The notes under the pieces: model-generated
What the model saw: the letters and a program-made list of their open reading frames with translations, nothing else
What the model was told of the DNA's origin: nothing
Database searches by the model: none
Program-made: the position numbers and the translations under genes
Source of the DNA: Lachnospiraceae bacterium UBA3282
GTDB taxonomy: Bacteria > Bacillota > Clostridia > Lachnospirales > Lachnospiraceae
Direction: 5' to 3'
Assembly (NCBI GenBank): GCA_002361735.1
Contig: DETS01000041.1
Location: 47,751 to 70,740, forward strand
DNA length: 22,990 bases
Shown here: positions 14,630 through 22,162 of the stretch, one piece after another
Layout of the letters: every line of letters starts with the position of its first letter
Position numbering within the stretch: the stretch's first letter is position 1

Positions 14630-15028
14630 ATGGCACAATTCAGATTCGGGAATTTTGATTTTCCCGCCAGATTGATAAAACCACAGACCAGGCAGAAGCC
14701 GAATCAGCGGCAGAGTATTGACGATTATACAGATGACACTGGCGTTACGAGGGACTTTGCTCTGCCTCACACGAAGACGGAGATATCTTTTACAACCCTT
14801 TCCATGACGGCAGCGGAGTTCAGGACGATCATGGACGGGTTAAGGGCAAACTATATCAACTACCTCAAGAGAGATGCAAATTGCCGTTACTATGACCACG
14901 AGAACGGGGAGTTTAAGACGGGACACTTTTACTTTGACAAAAGTTTTGAAGTGGTCGAGGAGAAAGAAGACGAAAACGGGATCCCGACGAAATACGGCGA
15001 AATGACGTGGACCTTTATCGAGTATTAG
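14630..15028 (+). CDS. Distal tail-like protein (DUF6711-like)
   Basis: ATG 14630 follows a weak GGGGCAGA site 9 bases after the tape measure stop. The 132-aa protein begins with FRFGNFDFPARLIKPQTRQK and has a beta-rich body with YYDHENGEFKTGHFYFD and an acidic loop (VVEEKEDENG), ending MTWTFIEY. This small beta protein between tape measure and hub is common in this phage type, where the distal tail (Dit) protein is expected. A Dit-like or tail-tip collar role is inferred from position; the sequence itself shows no diagnostic motif. Confidence 0.7.
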   Translation: MAQFRFGNFDFPARLIKPQTRQKPNQRQSIDDYTDDTGVTRDFALPHTKTEISFTTLSMTAAEFRTIMDGLRANYINYLKRDANCRYYDHENGEFKTGHFYFDKSFEVVEEKEDENGIPTKYGEMTWTFIEY

Positions 15029-15037
15029 GAGCAGACT

Positions 15038-16417
15038 ATGGAAGTATCAGAAAGCGTAAGGCAGGCATATCAGGGTACAGGAGTGACAAAGTATATCACT
15101 TTGACCTTCCCGGAGCTCAATATATCCATGATGACAGGTGATGGGCACATACACTCCGAGTCAATGCACCTGTCTGAAGGGCTTGTAAATTCGGACAGCA
15201 TCGAGTTTGTCGGCTGTATCGCGAGTAAATTTAAGATACAGGTGAATAATCTGACAGCAGATGTCAAAGGAAAGAGACTGGTAGTAAAAATCCACACAGA
15301 AAGCACGGAAGATGAACCGGTACCGCTTTTTAACGGCATTGTGGACAGCGCCATCAAACAGAGCAATAAGCGTGTGAAAGAAATCACCGCTTATGATGAG
15401 CTATACACCCGCGGAAACATCGATGTTGCGTCGTGGTATAAGTCTCTCATCTTCCCGATCACGCTTAAAAACCTGCGTGACAGCCTGTTTGGATATATAG
15501 GTCTCGAACAGACGGAGACAGATTTGCCAAATGACGGTGTGAGTATCAAAAAGCAGTATGCCCCTAATTCCCTGCAGGCGTTATCGATCATAAAAGCGAT
15601 CTGCCAGATCAATGGAGTTTTTGGCATCGTAAACCGGGAGGGGAAGTTTGAATATCGGACGCTTGGCGCTATTGATGATGGGCTGTATCCCGGTTTTTAT
15701 CCGGGTCCGGATGCCTTCCCGGGCGTGTCATTGGGTGCACTTGGTTTAGATGACATTGACCCGACAGACTTTTCCTTTTATAAAAAGGTTGATTATGAAG
15801 AATTTAAGGTGAAACCGGTCGACAAGCTGACGATCAGGCAGTCCGAAGATGATCAGGGCGTGACCTACGGCAGCGGCATAAACAATTACATCATACAGGG
15901 GAACCCATTTACCTACGGGCTTTCCAAGGATGTTCTCCTGCAGATCGCGGAGAACATTTACCCGAACGTGCAGGGATTCTCCTATATACCGTTCCAGTCT
16001 GAAAATAACGGACTGCCCTACCTGGAGTGCGGCGTGGATGCAGCAGCCTATATGATGATTGACTTTGAGACGACGGAAGAAAACGGCGAGATTGCGTACA
16101 ATCGGAAGAATTTTTACATCTTAAATAGGGAACTGTCCGGCATACAGGCGCTTAAAGATTCTTACAGCGCCAAGGGTGAGGAGTATCAGAGTGAATTTAT
16201 CACAGATCTGCGGACGCAGATAGATTTAATCAAGAAGAATCAGGGAGCGAGTAAGCCGGATTTAGAAAACTATTATGACAAAGACACGATAGATGATATG
16301 TTTGCGAGTTTTGAAGGTGGCGGTGGCTCGAAAATAATATCCGTATCGCAACTGCCAACAGATAATATCGATACAGATGCTTATTATGCGATTCAAGGTA
16401 TAGTGGTGGTGGAATAA
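15038..16417 (+). CDS. Tail-tip hub / tail-associated protein
   Basis: ATG 15038 follows AGGAGCAGACT. The 459-aa protein has N-terminal beta domains (ITLTFPELNISMMTGDGHIH..., ~18-110, with ADVKGKRLVVKIHTESTED), a middle with NRKNFYILNREL near the C-terminal third, and a helix-plus-linker C-terminus (YYDKDTIDDMFASFEGGGGS). The order of 'hub' domains and the position after the Dit-like gene match the gp27-like tail-tip proteins (Tal/prophage tail proteins) that form the base of the fibres. No peptidase motif is evident. The last ~35 residues after the GGGGS linker (VSQLPTDNIDTDAYYAIQGI) look like an exchangeable attachment piece for the receptor-binding protein encoded next, whose ATG follows the stop immediately. 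Confidence 0.75.
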   Translation: MEVSESVRQAYQGTGVTKYITLTFPELNISMMTGDGHIHSESMHLSEGLVNSDSIEFVGCIASKFKIQVNNLTADVKGKRLVVKIHTESTEDEPVPLFNGIVDSAIKQSNKRVKEITAYDELYTRGNIDVASWYKSLIFPITLKNLRDSLFGYIGLEQTETDLPNDGVSIKKQYAPNSLQALSIIKAICQINGVFGIVNREGKFEYRTLGAIDDGLYPGFYPGPDAFPGVSLGALGLDDIDPTDFSFYKKVDYEEFKVKPVDKLTIRQSEDDQGVTYGSGINNYIIQGNPFTYGLSKDVLLQIAENIYPNVQGFSYIPFQSENNGLPYLECGVDAAAYMMIDFETTEENGEIAYNRKNFYILNRELSGIQALKDSYSAKGEEYQSEFITDLRTQIDLIKKNQGASKPDLENYYDKDTIDDMFASFEGGGGSKIISVSQLPTDNIDTDAYYAIQGIVVVE

Positions 16418-17635
16418 ATGGGAAGACAGAGCGCAAGATTATGGCATGATGGAAAAGATCATAAGGATATTTGGAAACTCATTGTGGATGAAGAAAATGC
16501 TTCTAATAATGCTTGGCGTATGCACTGGCAGATATACAAAGGGAATAGATTGCTTTGGGAAAAACTCCCTCCGAATTTTATGGCAGTATGTAGAAAAAGC
16601 CATAACGATACTGACTATTATTATGGGTCTGACGATGGAAAAAGATTTACTAATTATGGTTTTTGCATAGATTACTGTAATGATGCAACAGGCATCAGAC
16701 TTAGAGACTTTTGTAAGGTCGGCAAATATATATTCTCGATAGGGTACGCAGCTGGGATATGTTACACGACTAATTTCTATTTATGGAAAACATTGGACGT
16801 GAAATTTGATTTTTTTAAGGGAGAGGATATTACACATATTGAAAATTATAACGAAAGACTTTTGATTATGACTAGATATAAAATCTTGACATACGATATC
16901 AGGAATAATGAGATAAAGTATATTCCAATAAATTACCATAACGGAATTGACCAGTTCGACTTTGCAGGCGCTGAAACATATGCTTTTGGAAACACTTTAT
17001 TAGTGAAATGCAGAAAAACAGTGAAAATAACAGATGTGTTTGGTATACCTAGTAGTCGTAAAATAGAGCAGTTGCTTGTTTTCAAAGACGATGTGTTAGT
17101 AAAGACATTTTCTGAAAAATTGGATGAATATGGCAATACGCAAGCTCCATTTTTTGGTGCAAAGAGTTTAACGGGAGATGGCAATACTGCGTACATGATT
17201 GGATCTGAGGGTCTATTTACAGGGTATGGAAACAGAAATGGAATTCTTTCTTCAAAAGATGGATTAACATGGAAAAGTGAAGAAAATAACTATGTTGCAT
17301 ATGAAGCTATATCTTGCACAAAAAAAGGTCTATATGCTTTTTACCCGGATTATGGTATTGAAAGGGAGTATGTAATTTATAAGCTCGAAAACGGATCATT
17401 AAAAAAAATAGAAAATAGAGTAAACGCAAGAGCGGTAAAATACGACAGGGCAGGTATAAATAAGCTTTTGGCGTTTGAAGCAGAAGGTTATATGTATGCC
17501 AATGCGATTGTATTAGTCGATGGCGAAGAAAAGCTTTGCTTCGTTCGTTTTAAAAACTTTGAATCAGAAGAATGTGAAATTTTATCAGAGATGGCATTCT
17601 TTGAAGGAATTTATGTAGAAAACTGGGAGGGCTAA
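16418..17635 (+). CDS. Receptor-binding-like tail protein with Asp-box propeller pattern
   Basis: ATG 16418 directly follows the hub stop and has a GGTGGTGG ribosome site. The 405-aa protein has a probable N-terminal tail-attachment segment (~1-50, WRMHWQIYKGNRLLWEKLPP) and then a long beta-rich body with repeated aromatic strands. Two Asp-box-like motifs, GSDDGKRFTN (~70-79) and SSKDGLTWKS (~278-287), suggest a sialidase-like beta-propeller, a fold used by carbohydrate-binding and cleaving proteins. No sialidase Arg-triad could be verified by eye, so binding rather than cleavage is the safer call. The gene is clearly AT-rich compared with the hub gene, suggesting recent exchange of host-range modules. 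Confidence 0.65.
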   Translation: MGRQSARLWHDGKDHKDIWKLIVDEENASNNAWRMHWQIYKGNRLLWEKLPPNFMAVCRKSHNDTDYYYGSDDGKRFTNYGFCIDYCNDATGIRLRDFCKVGKYIFSIGYAAGICYTTNFYLWKTLDVKFDFFKGEDITHIENYNERLLIMTRYKILTYDIRNNEIKYIPINYHNGIDQFDFAGAETYAFGNTLLVKCRKTVKITDVFGIPSSRKIEQLLVFKDDVLVKTFSEKLDEYGNTQAPFFGAKSLTGDGNTAYMIGSEGLFTGYGNRNGILSSKDGLTWKSEENNYVAYEAISCTKKGLYAFYPDYGIEREYVIYKLENGSLKKIENRVNARAVKYDRAGINKLLAFEAEGYMYANAIVLVDGEEKLCFVRFKNFESEECEILSEMAFFEGIYVENWEG

Positions 17636-17638
17636 ATC

Positions 17639-18856
17639 ATGGCAACACGCGATACATACACAAAAGTGCATGAAGATTGGAAAGACAAGCCGAATAAGAC
17701 AACGCCAGTATGGGCAGAGGATCTGGAGCACATCGAGCAAGGTATCAAGGATGCGGCGGACAAGCGGGCACTTAAGGAGATTTATGACGATAATGCGATA
17801 AATTTTGGTAGAAAAGTTGGAACAAGCTCTGGAAGCAGAAGCGCGGCGTTTGGGAATCAAAATACTGCATCTGGGTCGAGAAGTACTGTCACGGGATACA
17901 GAAATACCGCAGGAGGAGACGATTCGCTTGTAGAGGGGGGTGAAAATATTATCCTTGGAACGTATGGACACGGAGAAGGGTATGGAAATAAAAATTCTGC
18001 AAGAAGCTACGCGATTCATATGGAAGGTGGGTCAAATATTGCGGAGGATGGTAGTTACTTGCATTTAGAAGGATATGGGAACAAAGCGACGGGTGGGTCA
18101 TACATCCACTTAGAAGGCGCAAATAATGAGATGCTTAATTCTGGAACATCATCAGCGCATTTGGAAGGGCAAGGAAACAGATCAAGCGGAAGCTATTCGC
18201 ATAATGAGGGCGGTTATAATGTTCTTTTTGGAAATTACTCACATCTCGAAGGTTACGATAACACTGAGCAAGAAGGGGCATCAGTAAATCACATAGAGGG
18301 AAATTACAATAAAGTATTGTCGGGAATGTACAATCATGTTGGAGGCAACGGAAACACGGCAAACGGAACGGGCTTACATGTATCTGGTCTAAACAATAAA
18401 GGAGTTGGACAGTATCAATCTGTTTGGGGGAAATATAATGAGGAGAACGAAAATGCGGTTTTTATTGTCGGCGGTGGAACATCTGACAGTGACAGAAAAA
18501 ACATACATACCATTGACCGGGCGGGAAACGGATATTTTGCGGGGGATGTGAAAAATGGCGCAGGAGTATCACTTAACAGCTTAAAATCTGCAATAGACAA
18601 TCTGCAAACAGGCGGTGGGGTGACAGCAAAGGTCTTTGACACGAAAGCAGACCTCGACACGTGGCTTGCTGTAGAAGGAAATGCCGAAACATTGTCTGTC
18701 AGTCAGAATATCTATATAAAAGAAACGGGAACGCCTGATTACTGGTGGGACGGGACGGGCTTACAGATTTTGGAGACAGATAAGATTGTGATCGAGTCTA
18801 TGACATACGACGAGGCAATGGCGATTCTGAATGCGACGGCAGAGGAGGTGGCATGA
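17639..18856 (+). CDS. Tail fibre with YadA-like head repeats
   Basis: ATG 17639 is preceded by GGAGGGCTAAATC. After an N-terminal attachment part (~1-55, TPVWAEDLEHIEQGIKDAAD, a pattern common in Firmicutes fibres) come about ten or more 13-16-residue repeats (~60-270) of the form xHxEGxGNxxxGxY, such as GHGEGYGN, LHLEGYGN, AHLEGQGN and SHLEGYDN. This is the YadA-head/Hep_Hag left-handed beta-roll pattern, which trimerises. A C-terminal part (~318-405) carries TKADLDTWLAVEGNAETLSV and the segment DYWWDGTGLQILE, a recurrent phage fibre module. The DNA of the repeats is AT-rich while the C-terminal part is not. It overlaps the next gene by ATGA. Confidence 0.82.
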   Translation: MATRDTYTKVHEDWKDKPNKTTPVWAEDLEHIEQGIKDAADKRALKEIYDDNAINFGRKVGTSSGSRSAAFGNQNTASGSRSTVTGYRNTAGGDDSLVEGGENIILGTYGHGEGYGNKNSARSYAIHMEGGSNIAEDGSYLHLEGYGNKATGGSYIHLEGANNEMLNSGTSSAHLEGQGNRSSGSYSHNEGGYNVLFGNYSHLEGYDNTEQEGASVNHIEGNYNKVLSGMYNHVGGNGNTANGTGLHVSGLNNKGVGQYQSVWGKYNEENENAVFIVGGGTSDSDRKNIHTIDRAGNGYFAGDVKNGAGVSLNSLKSAIDNLQTGGGVTAKVFDTKADLDTWLAVEGNAETLSVSQNIYIKETGTPDYWWDGTGLQILETDKIVIESMTYDEAMAILNATAEEVA

Positions 18857-19128
18857 TGGCAAAAATTCCGGATTTGGCTGCAATAAGGGATTGGTGCTTG
18901 ACAAAGTTCCAACCGCGCGGAAGTTATGCAGCTTTGTCAGACATTCCTACACGGACAAGCCAGCTGACGAACGACAGCGGGTATCTCACAGTTGTACCAG
19001 CGGCAACAGCAGAAACCATCGGCGGCGTAAAGCCGGATGGTACGACGATCAAGATAGATGCAGACGGGACAATCCACGCGGTATCGTCTCAGGAGTTAGC
19101 AGAGAATATTCTTGGAGGTGCATCATGA
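18853..19128 (+). CDS. Short tail fibre linker protein, 91 aa
   Basis: The start is ATG 18853 (overlapping the fibre stop) or the adjacent ATG 18856; GGAGGTGG precedes both. The protein contains TRTSQLTNDSGYLT, a recurrent linker sequence of phage fibre and collar proteins, and a C-terminal strand region ending ILGGAS. It could be a separate short fibre subunit or a once-joined part of the neighbouring fibre now encoded separately. It shares 4 bases (ATGA) with the following gene, so the fibre genes are translationally coupled. Confidence 0.68.
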   Translation: MMAKIPDLAAIRDWCLTKFQPRGSYAALSDIPTRTSQLTNDSGYLTVVPAATAETIGGVKPDGTTIKIDADGTIHAVSSQELAENILGGAS

Positions 19129-19838
19129 TATATAAGACAACGGATGCTCTGTTCACGGGCATATGCGATAAAATAAGAGCAAAAGATGGTACGGCGGCAT
19201 TGATCCGGCATCAAGATATACCGGAACGGATCGCGGCGATAAGCGGAGGCGGAGGGGAAACATTTACGTCACCGTTTTACACATACGATGGTGGTGGGAT
19301 GAAGATAGAAGATGGCGTGGCAAGCAATTTCGCATTATTATCATGTGTCTATTTGGGAAAGGCATTTAGACCATTGGATAAGACATGGGAAATTCGGACT
19401 AAATTCAAAACACCGACATATTGGAAAACGAAAATTTCAACATTATTTTCAAGTCAAATACACAGGGGATCAGTACAGTGTGATTTCGAAGTGCAAGACG
19501 GTGTACGAAAAATGTGGAGTGGTATGTCGGGTAATGGAGGAAGTTCTTGGTCGCACAGTGTTTGGTCAGATTATGAGTTTGAACTCGATAAATGGTACTG
19601 GATGAAATATATATTTGATGGAGAGAAATATGCAATTTTAATATCAGTTGATGGAACAGATTATAAAGAAATAGGAGTGATAAACTATAGCGGACAATTT
19701 TATCAACCCGAAAGTAACAACTCATTTATATTTGGAGGCAGCAGAACAATAGATAATGTGTTTGACGGAAGTATCGACTTGAAAGAAACATACATAAAAA
19801 TCGGAGACGAAATCTGGTGGGGAAGGGAGAAGGCATGA
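19125..19838 (+). CDS. LamG-like lectin tail protein, 237 aa
   Basis: ATG 19125 is chosen because it overlaps the previous stop and has GGAGGTG upstream; the longer open frame would read through the fibre genes. Residues ~1-40 (MIYKTTDALFTGICDKIRAK and a following IPERIAAI) are an N-terminal module repeatedly found in Firmicutes tail proteins. After a Gly-rich hinge the C-terminal ~180 residues look like a concanavalin A/LamG jelly roll: WEIRTKFKTP, KWYWMKYIFDGEKYAILISV, DGTDYKEIGV and the closing strand SIDLKETYIKIGDEIWW. Such domains bind glycans, so this is a likely host-surface receptor binder. The lectin part is AT-rich relative to its N-terminus. Confidence 0.75.
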   Translation: MIYKTTDALFTGICDKIRAKDGTAALIRHQDIPERIAAISGGGGETFTSPFYTYDGGGMKIEDGVASNFALLSCVYLGKAFRPLDKTWEIRTKFKTPTYWKTKISTLFSSQIHRGSVQCDFEVQDGVRKMWSGMSGNGGSSWSHSVWSDYEFELDKWYWMKYIFDGEKYAILISVDGTDYKEIGVINYSGQFYQPESNNSFIFGGSRTIDNVFDGSIDLKETYIKIGDEIWWGREKA

Positions 19839-19858
19839 GTGAAAAGGAGGTGGCGTAA

Positions 19859-20221
19859 ATGGATTCGATAATAACAGCAATCATCTCTGCGGCGGCAACC
19901 CTGATCGTGTGTCTGTTAAACAACGGTTACCAGCGAAAACGCGATGAAAGAGCACGCGAGGCGGAAAAGGAACAGCAGCAGGCGGATCTGACAGCGCATT
20001 TACAAGAAATCATTGCGAATCAGGATGATTCGACGAGCAAGATCAGCAATGAGATTGAAATGTTGAAGTACCAGATGTCGGAACTGACGAAGCACGTCGA
20101 GAAACACAATAACGTGATTGAGCGCACATACGAGCTTGAAAAGAGAACGGAGCTGCAGGAGGAAAAGATTAAGGTCGCAAATCACAGGCTGGAAGACCTT
20201 GAAAAGGCGGTGGGACAATGA
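19859..20221 (+). CDS. Membrane-anchored coiled-coil lysis-cassette protein (XhlA-like)
   Basis: ATG 19859 follows AAGGAGGTGGCGTAA. The 120-aa protein has one N-terminal transmembrane helix (~4-21, IITAIISAAATLIVCLLNN) and then a long coiled coil (~30-118, with SNEIEMLKYQMSELTKHVEK). A single membrane anchor plus coiled coil at the start of the lysis cassette resembles haemolysin XhlA-type proteins that cooperate with holins, though here the membrane segment is at the N-terminus rather than the C-terminus. A tail-tip anchor is an alternative. It overlaps the next gene by 4 bases. Confidence 0.65.
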   Translation: MDSIITAIISAAATLIVCLLNNGYQRKRDERAREAEKEQQQADLTAHLQEIIANQDDSTSKISNEIEMLKYQMSELTKHVEKHNNVIERTYELEKRTELQEEKIKVANHRLEDLEKAVGQ

Positions 20222-20529
20222 GAAAGCTGCTCAAGCATCGTGGGTACACGGACAAGCTGTACTTTTACAACTTTTGCGCGGTCCAGATCATCATTGCTGC
20301 AATTCTGATCATAACTGCGCTGGGAGGTGTGCTCAATCTGACGGACTTATCACCGCTTGCTGACATCCCGCAATGGGCATATGGGGAGCTTGGCTTACAT
20401 ACTGCATTGATTGTATGGAAAGCAAAGGGAGAAAATCAGCGGAAGTACAGATTCGGAAGGAATGGGCAAAGTTGCAAAGAGGATGAAGTTGCACCGGTGC
20501 AACCGGTAGAAATGGAGGAAGAATTATGA
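20218..20529 (+). CDS. Lysis-cassette membrane protein, 103 aa
   Basis: ATG 20218 overlaps the previous stop by ATGA. A basic N-terminus (MRKLLKHRGYTDKLYF) precedes one clear transmembrane segment (~20-38, CAVQIIIAAILIITALGGV), a second weaker hydrophobic stretch near WAYGELGLHTALIVW, and a basic charged C-terminus (KAKGENQRKYRFGR). It belongs to the small membrane proteins that accompany holins in Clostridia prophages; an antiholin or holin-accessory role is inferred only. Its C-terminal VAPVQP is coded by the 16-bp palindrome shared with terS. The next gene overlaps by 4 bases. Confidence 0.62.
   Translation: MRKLLKHRGYTDKLYFYNFCAVQIIIAAILIITALGGVLNLTDLSPLADIPQWAYGELGLHTALIVWKAKGENQRKYRFGRNGQSCKEDEVAPVQPVEMEEEL
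20488..20503. repeat. Second copy of the 16-bp palindrome GTTGCACCGGTGCAAC
   Basis: This is identical to 790-805, and the identity extends to 21 bases (20486-20506 versus 788-808). Both copies are read in the same frame as VAPVQP in otherwise unrelated proteins. A half-site GTTGCA occurs 17 bp before it (20471-20476). Confidence 0.7.
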
Positions 20530-20828
20530 CAGTAACATCATTTTTAATCATTTTTAGTACCTGTGCGGCGGCAACGTCGCTGATTACGGAGGGGGTCAAG
20601 AAGCTGTTGGATGAGGCAAAGGTGAGCTATGCGGTGAATCTTCTGGTGCTTATCGTGGCAGTCATCGTCGGATGCGGAGTGACGGCGCTCTATTACGTCA
20701 ATTATAATGTACAGTTCAATGCCCTTAACAGCGTATACCTTGCCCTGATGGGAGTGGCAAACTGGCTGGGGGCAACGCTTGGATATGATAAAGTGCGGCA
20801 GACGATTGAGCAGATCGGGAATAAGTGA
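20526..20828 (+). CDS. Holin-like protein
   Basis: ATG 20526 follows GGAGGAAGAATT. The 100-aa protein has two to three hydrophobic segments: an N-terminal SFLIIFSTCAAATSLITEG, a strong one LLVLIVAVIVGCGVTALYYV (~39-58), and VYLALMGVANWLGATLG (~70-86), with a charged C-terminus. This size and topology directly before the endolysin fit a phage holin, which forms the membrane lesions that release or activate the lysin. I cannot assign a specific holin superfamily by eye. Confidence 0.75.
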   Translation: MTVTSFLIIFSTCAAATSLITEGVKKLLDEAKVSYAVNLLVLIVAVIVGCGVTALYYVNYNVQFNALNSVYLALMGVANWLGATLGYDKVRQTIEQIGNK

Positions 20829-20831
20829 GAT

Positions 20832-20975
20832 ATGAAAGAGAAACTTGAAGGCACGATAGCTGTTATCTTCGTGATTCTGCTCGCATTATTCCTGGTCATG
20901 GCGCTGACTGCAAGTGACAGCGGCGCAATGGATCCGGTAGAGCAGCAGATCCAAGACGAGAGCATGATCATGTAA
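20832..20975 (+). CDS. 47-aa single-pass membrane protein between holin and endolysin
   Basis: A short ORF starting at ATG 20832, three bases after the holin stop, and ending at TAA 20973-20975 just before the endolysin ribosome site. The ribosome site is weak (GGGAATAAGTGAGAT). It has a basic N-terminus (MKEKLEG), one strong transmembrane segment (TIAVIFVILLALFLVMALTA) and an acidic C-terminal tail (MDPVEQQIQDESMIM). The compact fit between two genes supports it being real. It could be a second holin, an antiholin or a lysis regulator; no family recognised. Confidence 0.6.
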   Translation: MKEKLEGTIAVIFVILLALFLVMALTASDSGAMDPVEQQIQDESMIM

Positions 20976-20986
20976 AGGAGAAAGAG

Positions 20987-22162
20987 ATGAGGACAAGCCA
21001 GAAAGGAATTGATCTGATCAAGAAGTTTGAAGGCTGCCGTCTTGACGCCTATAAATGTCCTTCGGGGAAGTGGACTATCGGATACGGTCATACATCGGGA
21101 GTCGCGGCAGGGCAGAAGATATCGCCTGCACAGGCGGAAGCATATCTCCGCGCTGATTTGGAAAAGTTTGAGAAGCTGGTTGCGAAGTATGACAACACAT
21201 ATCATTGGACGCAGAATGAGTTCGATGCGATGGTGTCCTTCGCGTATAACACGGGCAGCATTGACAAGCTGACAGTGAACGGAAAGCGGACGAAAGCGGA
21301 GGTATCAGAGAAGATTCTGCTTTATGTCAAGGATAAAAACGGCAACGTATTGCGGGGACTTGTGAACCGTCGCAAAGCAGAGCAGGAGCTTTTTTTGAAA
21401 ACTTACCCATCAGGTAAGCCGCAGACGGAGTCCGGCACGAAAAACAAGTGTAATGCGCAGAAGGTCATGATCGGCAGCGCAAGGAAGGATGAGAACGGAC
21501 GCTATACGGGCGGCGCCGCAGGGGACCAGACCGGTAAGGAAGTATCGTTGCAGGAATTTTATAATCATTCCAAAGGCTGGTATGTTCTCAGGGCAAAAAG
21601 CGCAGAGGTTGCAGCGAAACTCGCGAACGCCATGCAGACGGCGTGTGACAACCAGAATATCGGGTACGATCAGGGACAGCGGCTTGATATCATCACCCAA
21701 ATACGAAAATACGGGACGCTCGGAAAAATCGCTGTAAAGACTGAATGCGACTGCAGCTCTTTGGTTCGGGCGTGTTGCATCGAAGCGGGGTTTGACCCTG
21801 GCAATTTCACGACAGGGAATGAAGCGGCGGTTCTTGCCGGCACAGGATATTTTAAGACGAAAGCCCCGGTCACATCAGAGGCACAGCTTCGCGAAGGGGA
21901 TATTCTTGTGACAAAAACGAAAGGCCACACGGTTATCGTTGTCGGAACAGAAGTGAAAAGGCAGACTCTCAAGCGCGGTAGTCGCGGCGCGGATGTGACA
22001 TATCTCCGGCAGCGTCTCAAAGAAAAAGGTTATAACGTCGGAGAGATTGATGGTGATTTCGGCAGAAAGACAGAGAAGGCAGTCAGGGACTATCAGGTAC
22101 AACATGGGCTTAAGGTGGACGGTATCGTCGGGGTTAAGACGTGGACATCCTTGGAAAAGTAG
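20987..22162 (+). CDS. Endolysin: GH24 lysozyme, NlpC/P60-like and PG-binding domains
   Basis: ATG 20987 follows AAAGGAGAAAGAG. The enzyme cuts host peptidoglycan at the end of infection. Residues 1-~145 are a T4-type GH24 muramidase: E15, C24 and T30 stand at the spacing of the E-D-T catalytic triad, with Cys in the Asp place as in P1 Lyz. Residues ~150-325 resemble an NlpC/P60 or related Cys-His amidase: CDCSSLVRACC (C256 likely nucleophile) and GHTVIVVG (H314). Residues ~328-391 are a PG_binding_1 repeat (LKRGSRGADVTYLRQRLKEK, IDGDFGRKTEKAV). No signal peptide is seen, so export needs the holin. With 391 aa and two catalytic parts it can cut both glycan and peptide. It is the last phage gene before the integration boundary. 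Confidence 0.9.
   Translation: MRTSQKGIDLIKKFEGCRLDAYKCPSGKWTIGYGHTSGVAAGQKISPAQAEAYLRADLEKFEKLVAKYDNTYHWTQNEFDAMVSFAYNTGSIDKLTVNGKRTKAEVSEKILLYVKDKNGNVLRGLVNRRKAEQELFLKTYPSGKPQTESGTKNKCNAQKVMIGSARKDENGRYTGGAAGDQTGKEVSLQEFYNHSKGWYVLRAKSAEVAAKLANAMQTACDNQNIGYDQGQRLDIITQIRKYGTLGKIAVKTECDCSSLVRACCIEAGFDPGNFTTGNEAAVLAGTGYFKTKAPVTSEAQLREGDILVTKTKGHTVIVVGTEVKRQTLKRGSRGADVTYLRQRLKEKGYNVGEIDGDFGRKTEKAVRDYQVQHGLKVDGIVGVKTWTSLEK

Noticed and set aside
18831..19124. Fusion of upstream sequence to the LamG-like protein through a 335-aa open frame
   Set aside because: The upstream part is out of frame with the real fibre linker gene, is Arg/Ser-rich without domain pattern, and ATG 19125 has a ribosome site and ATGA overlap.
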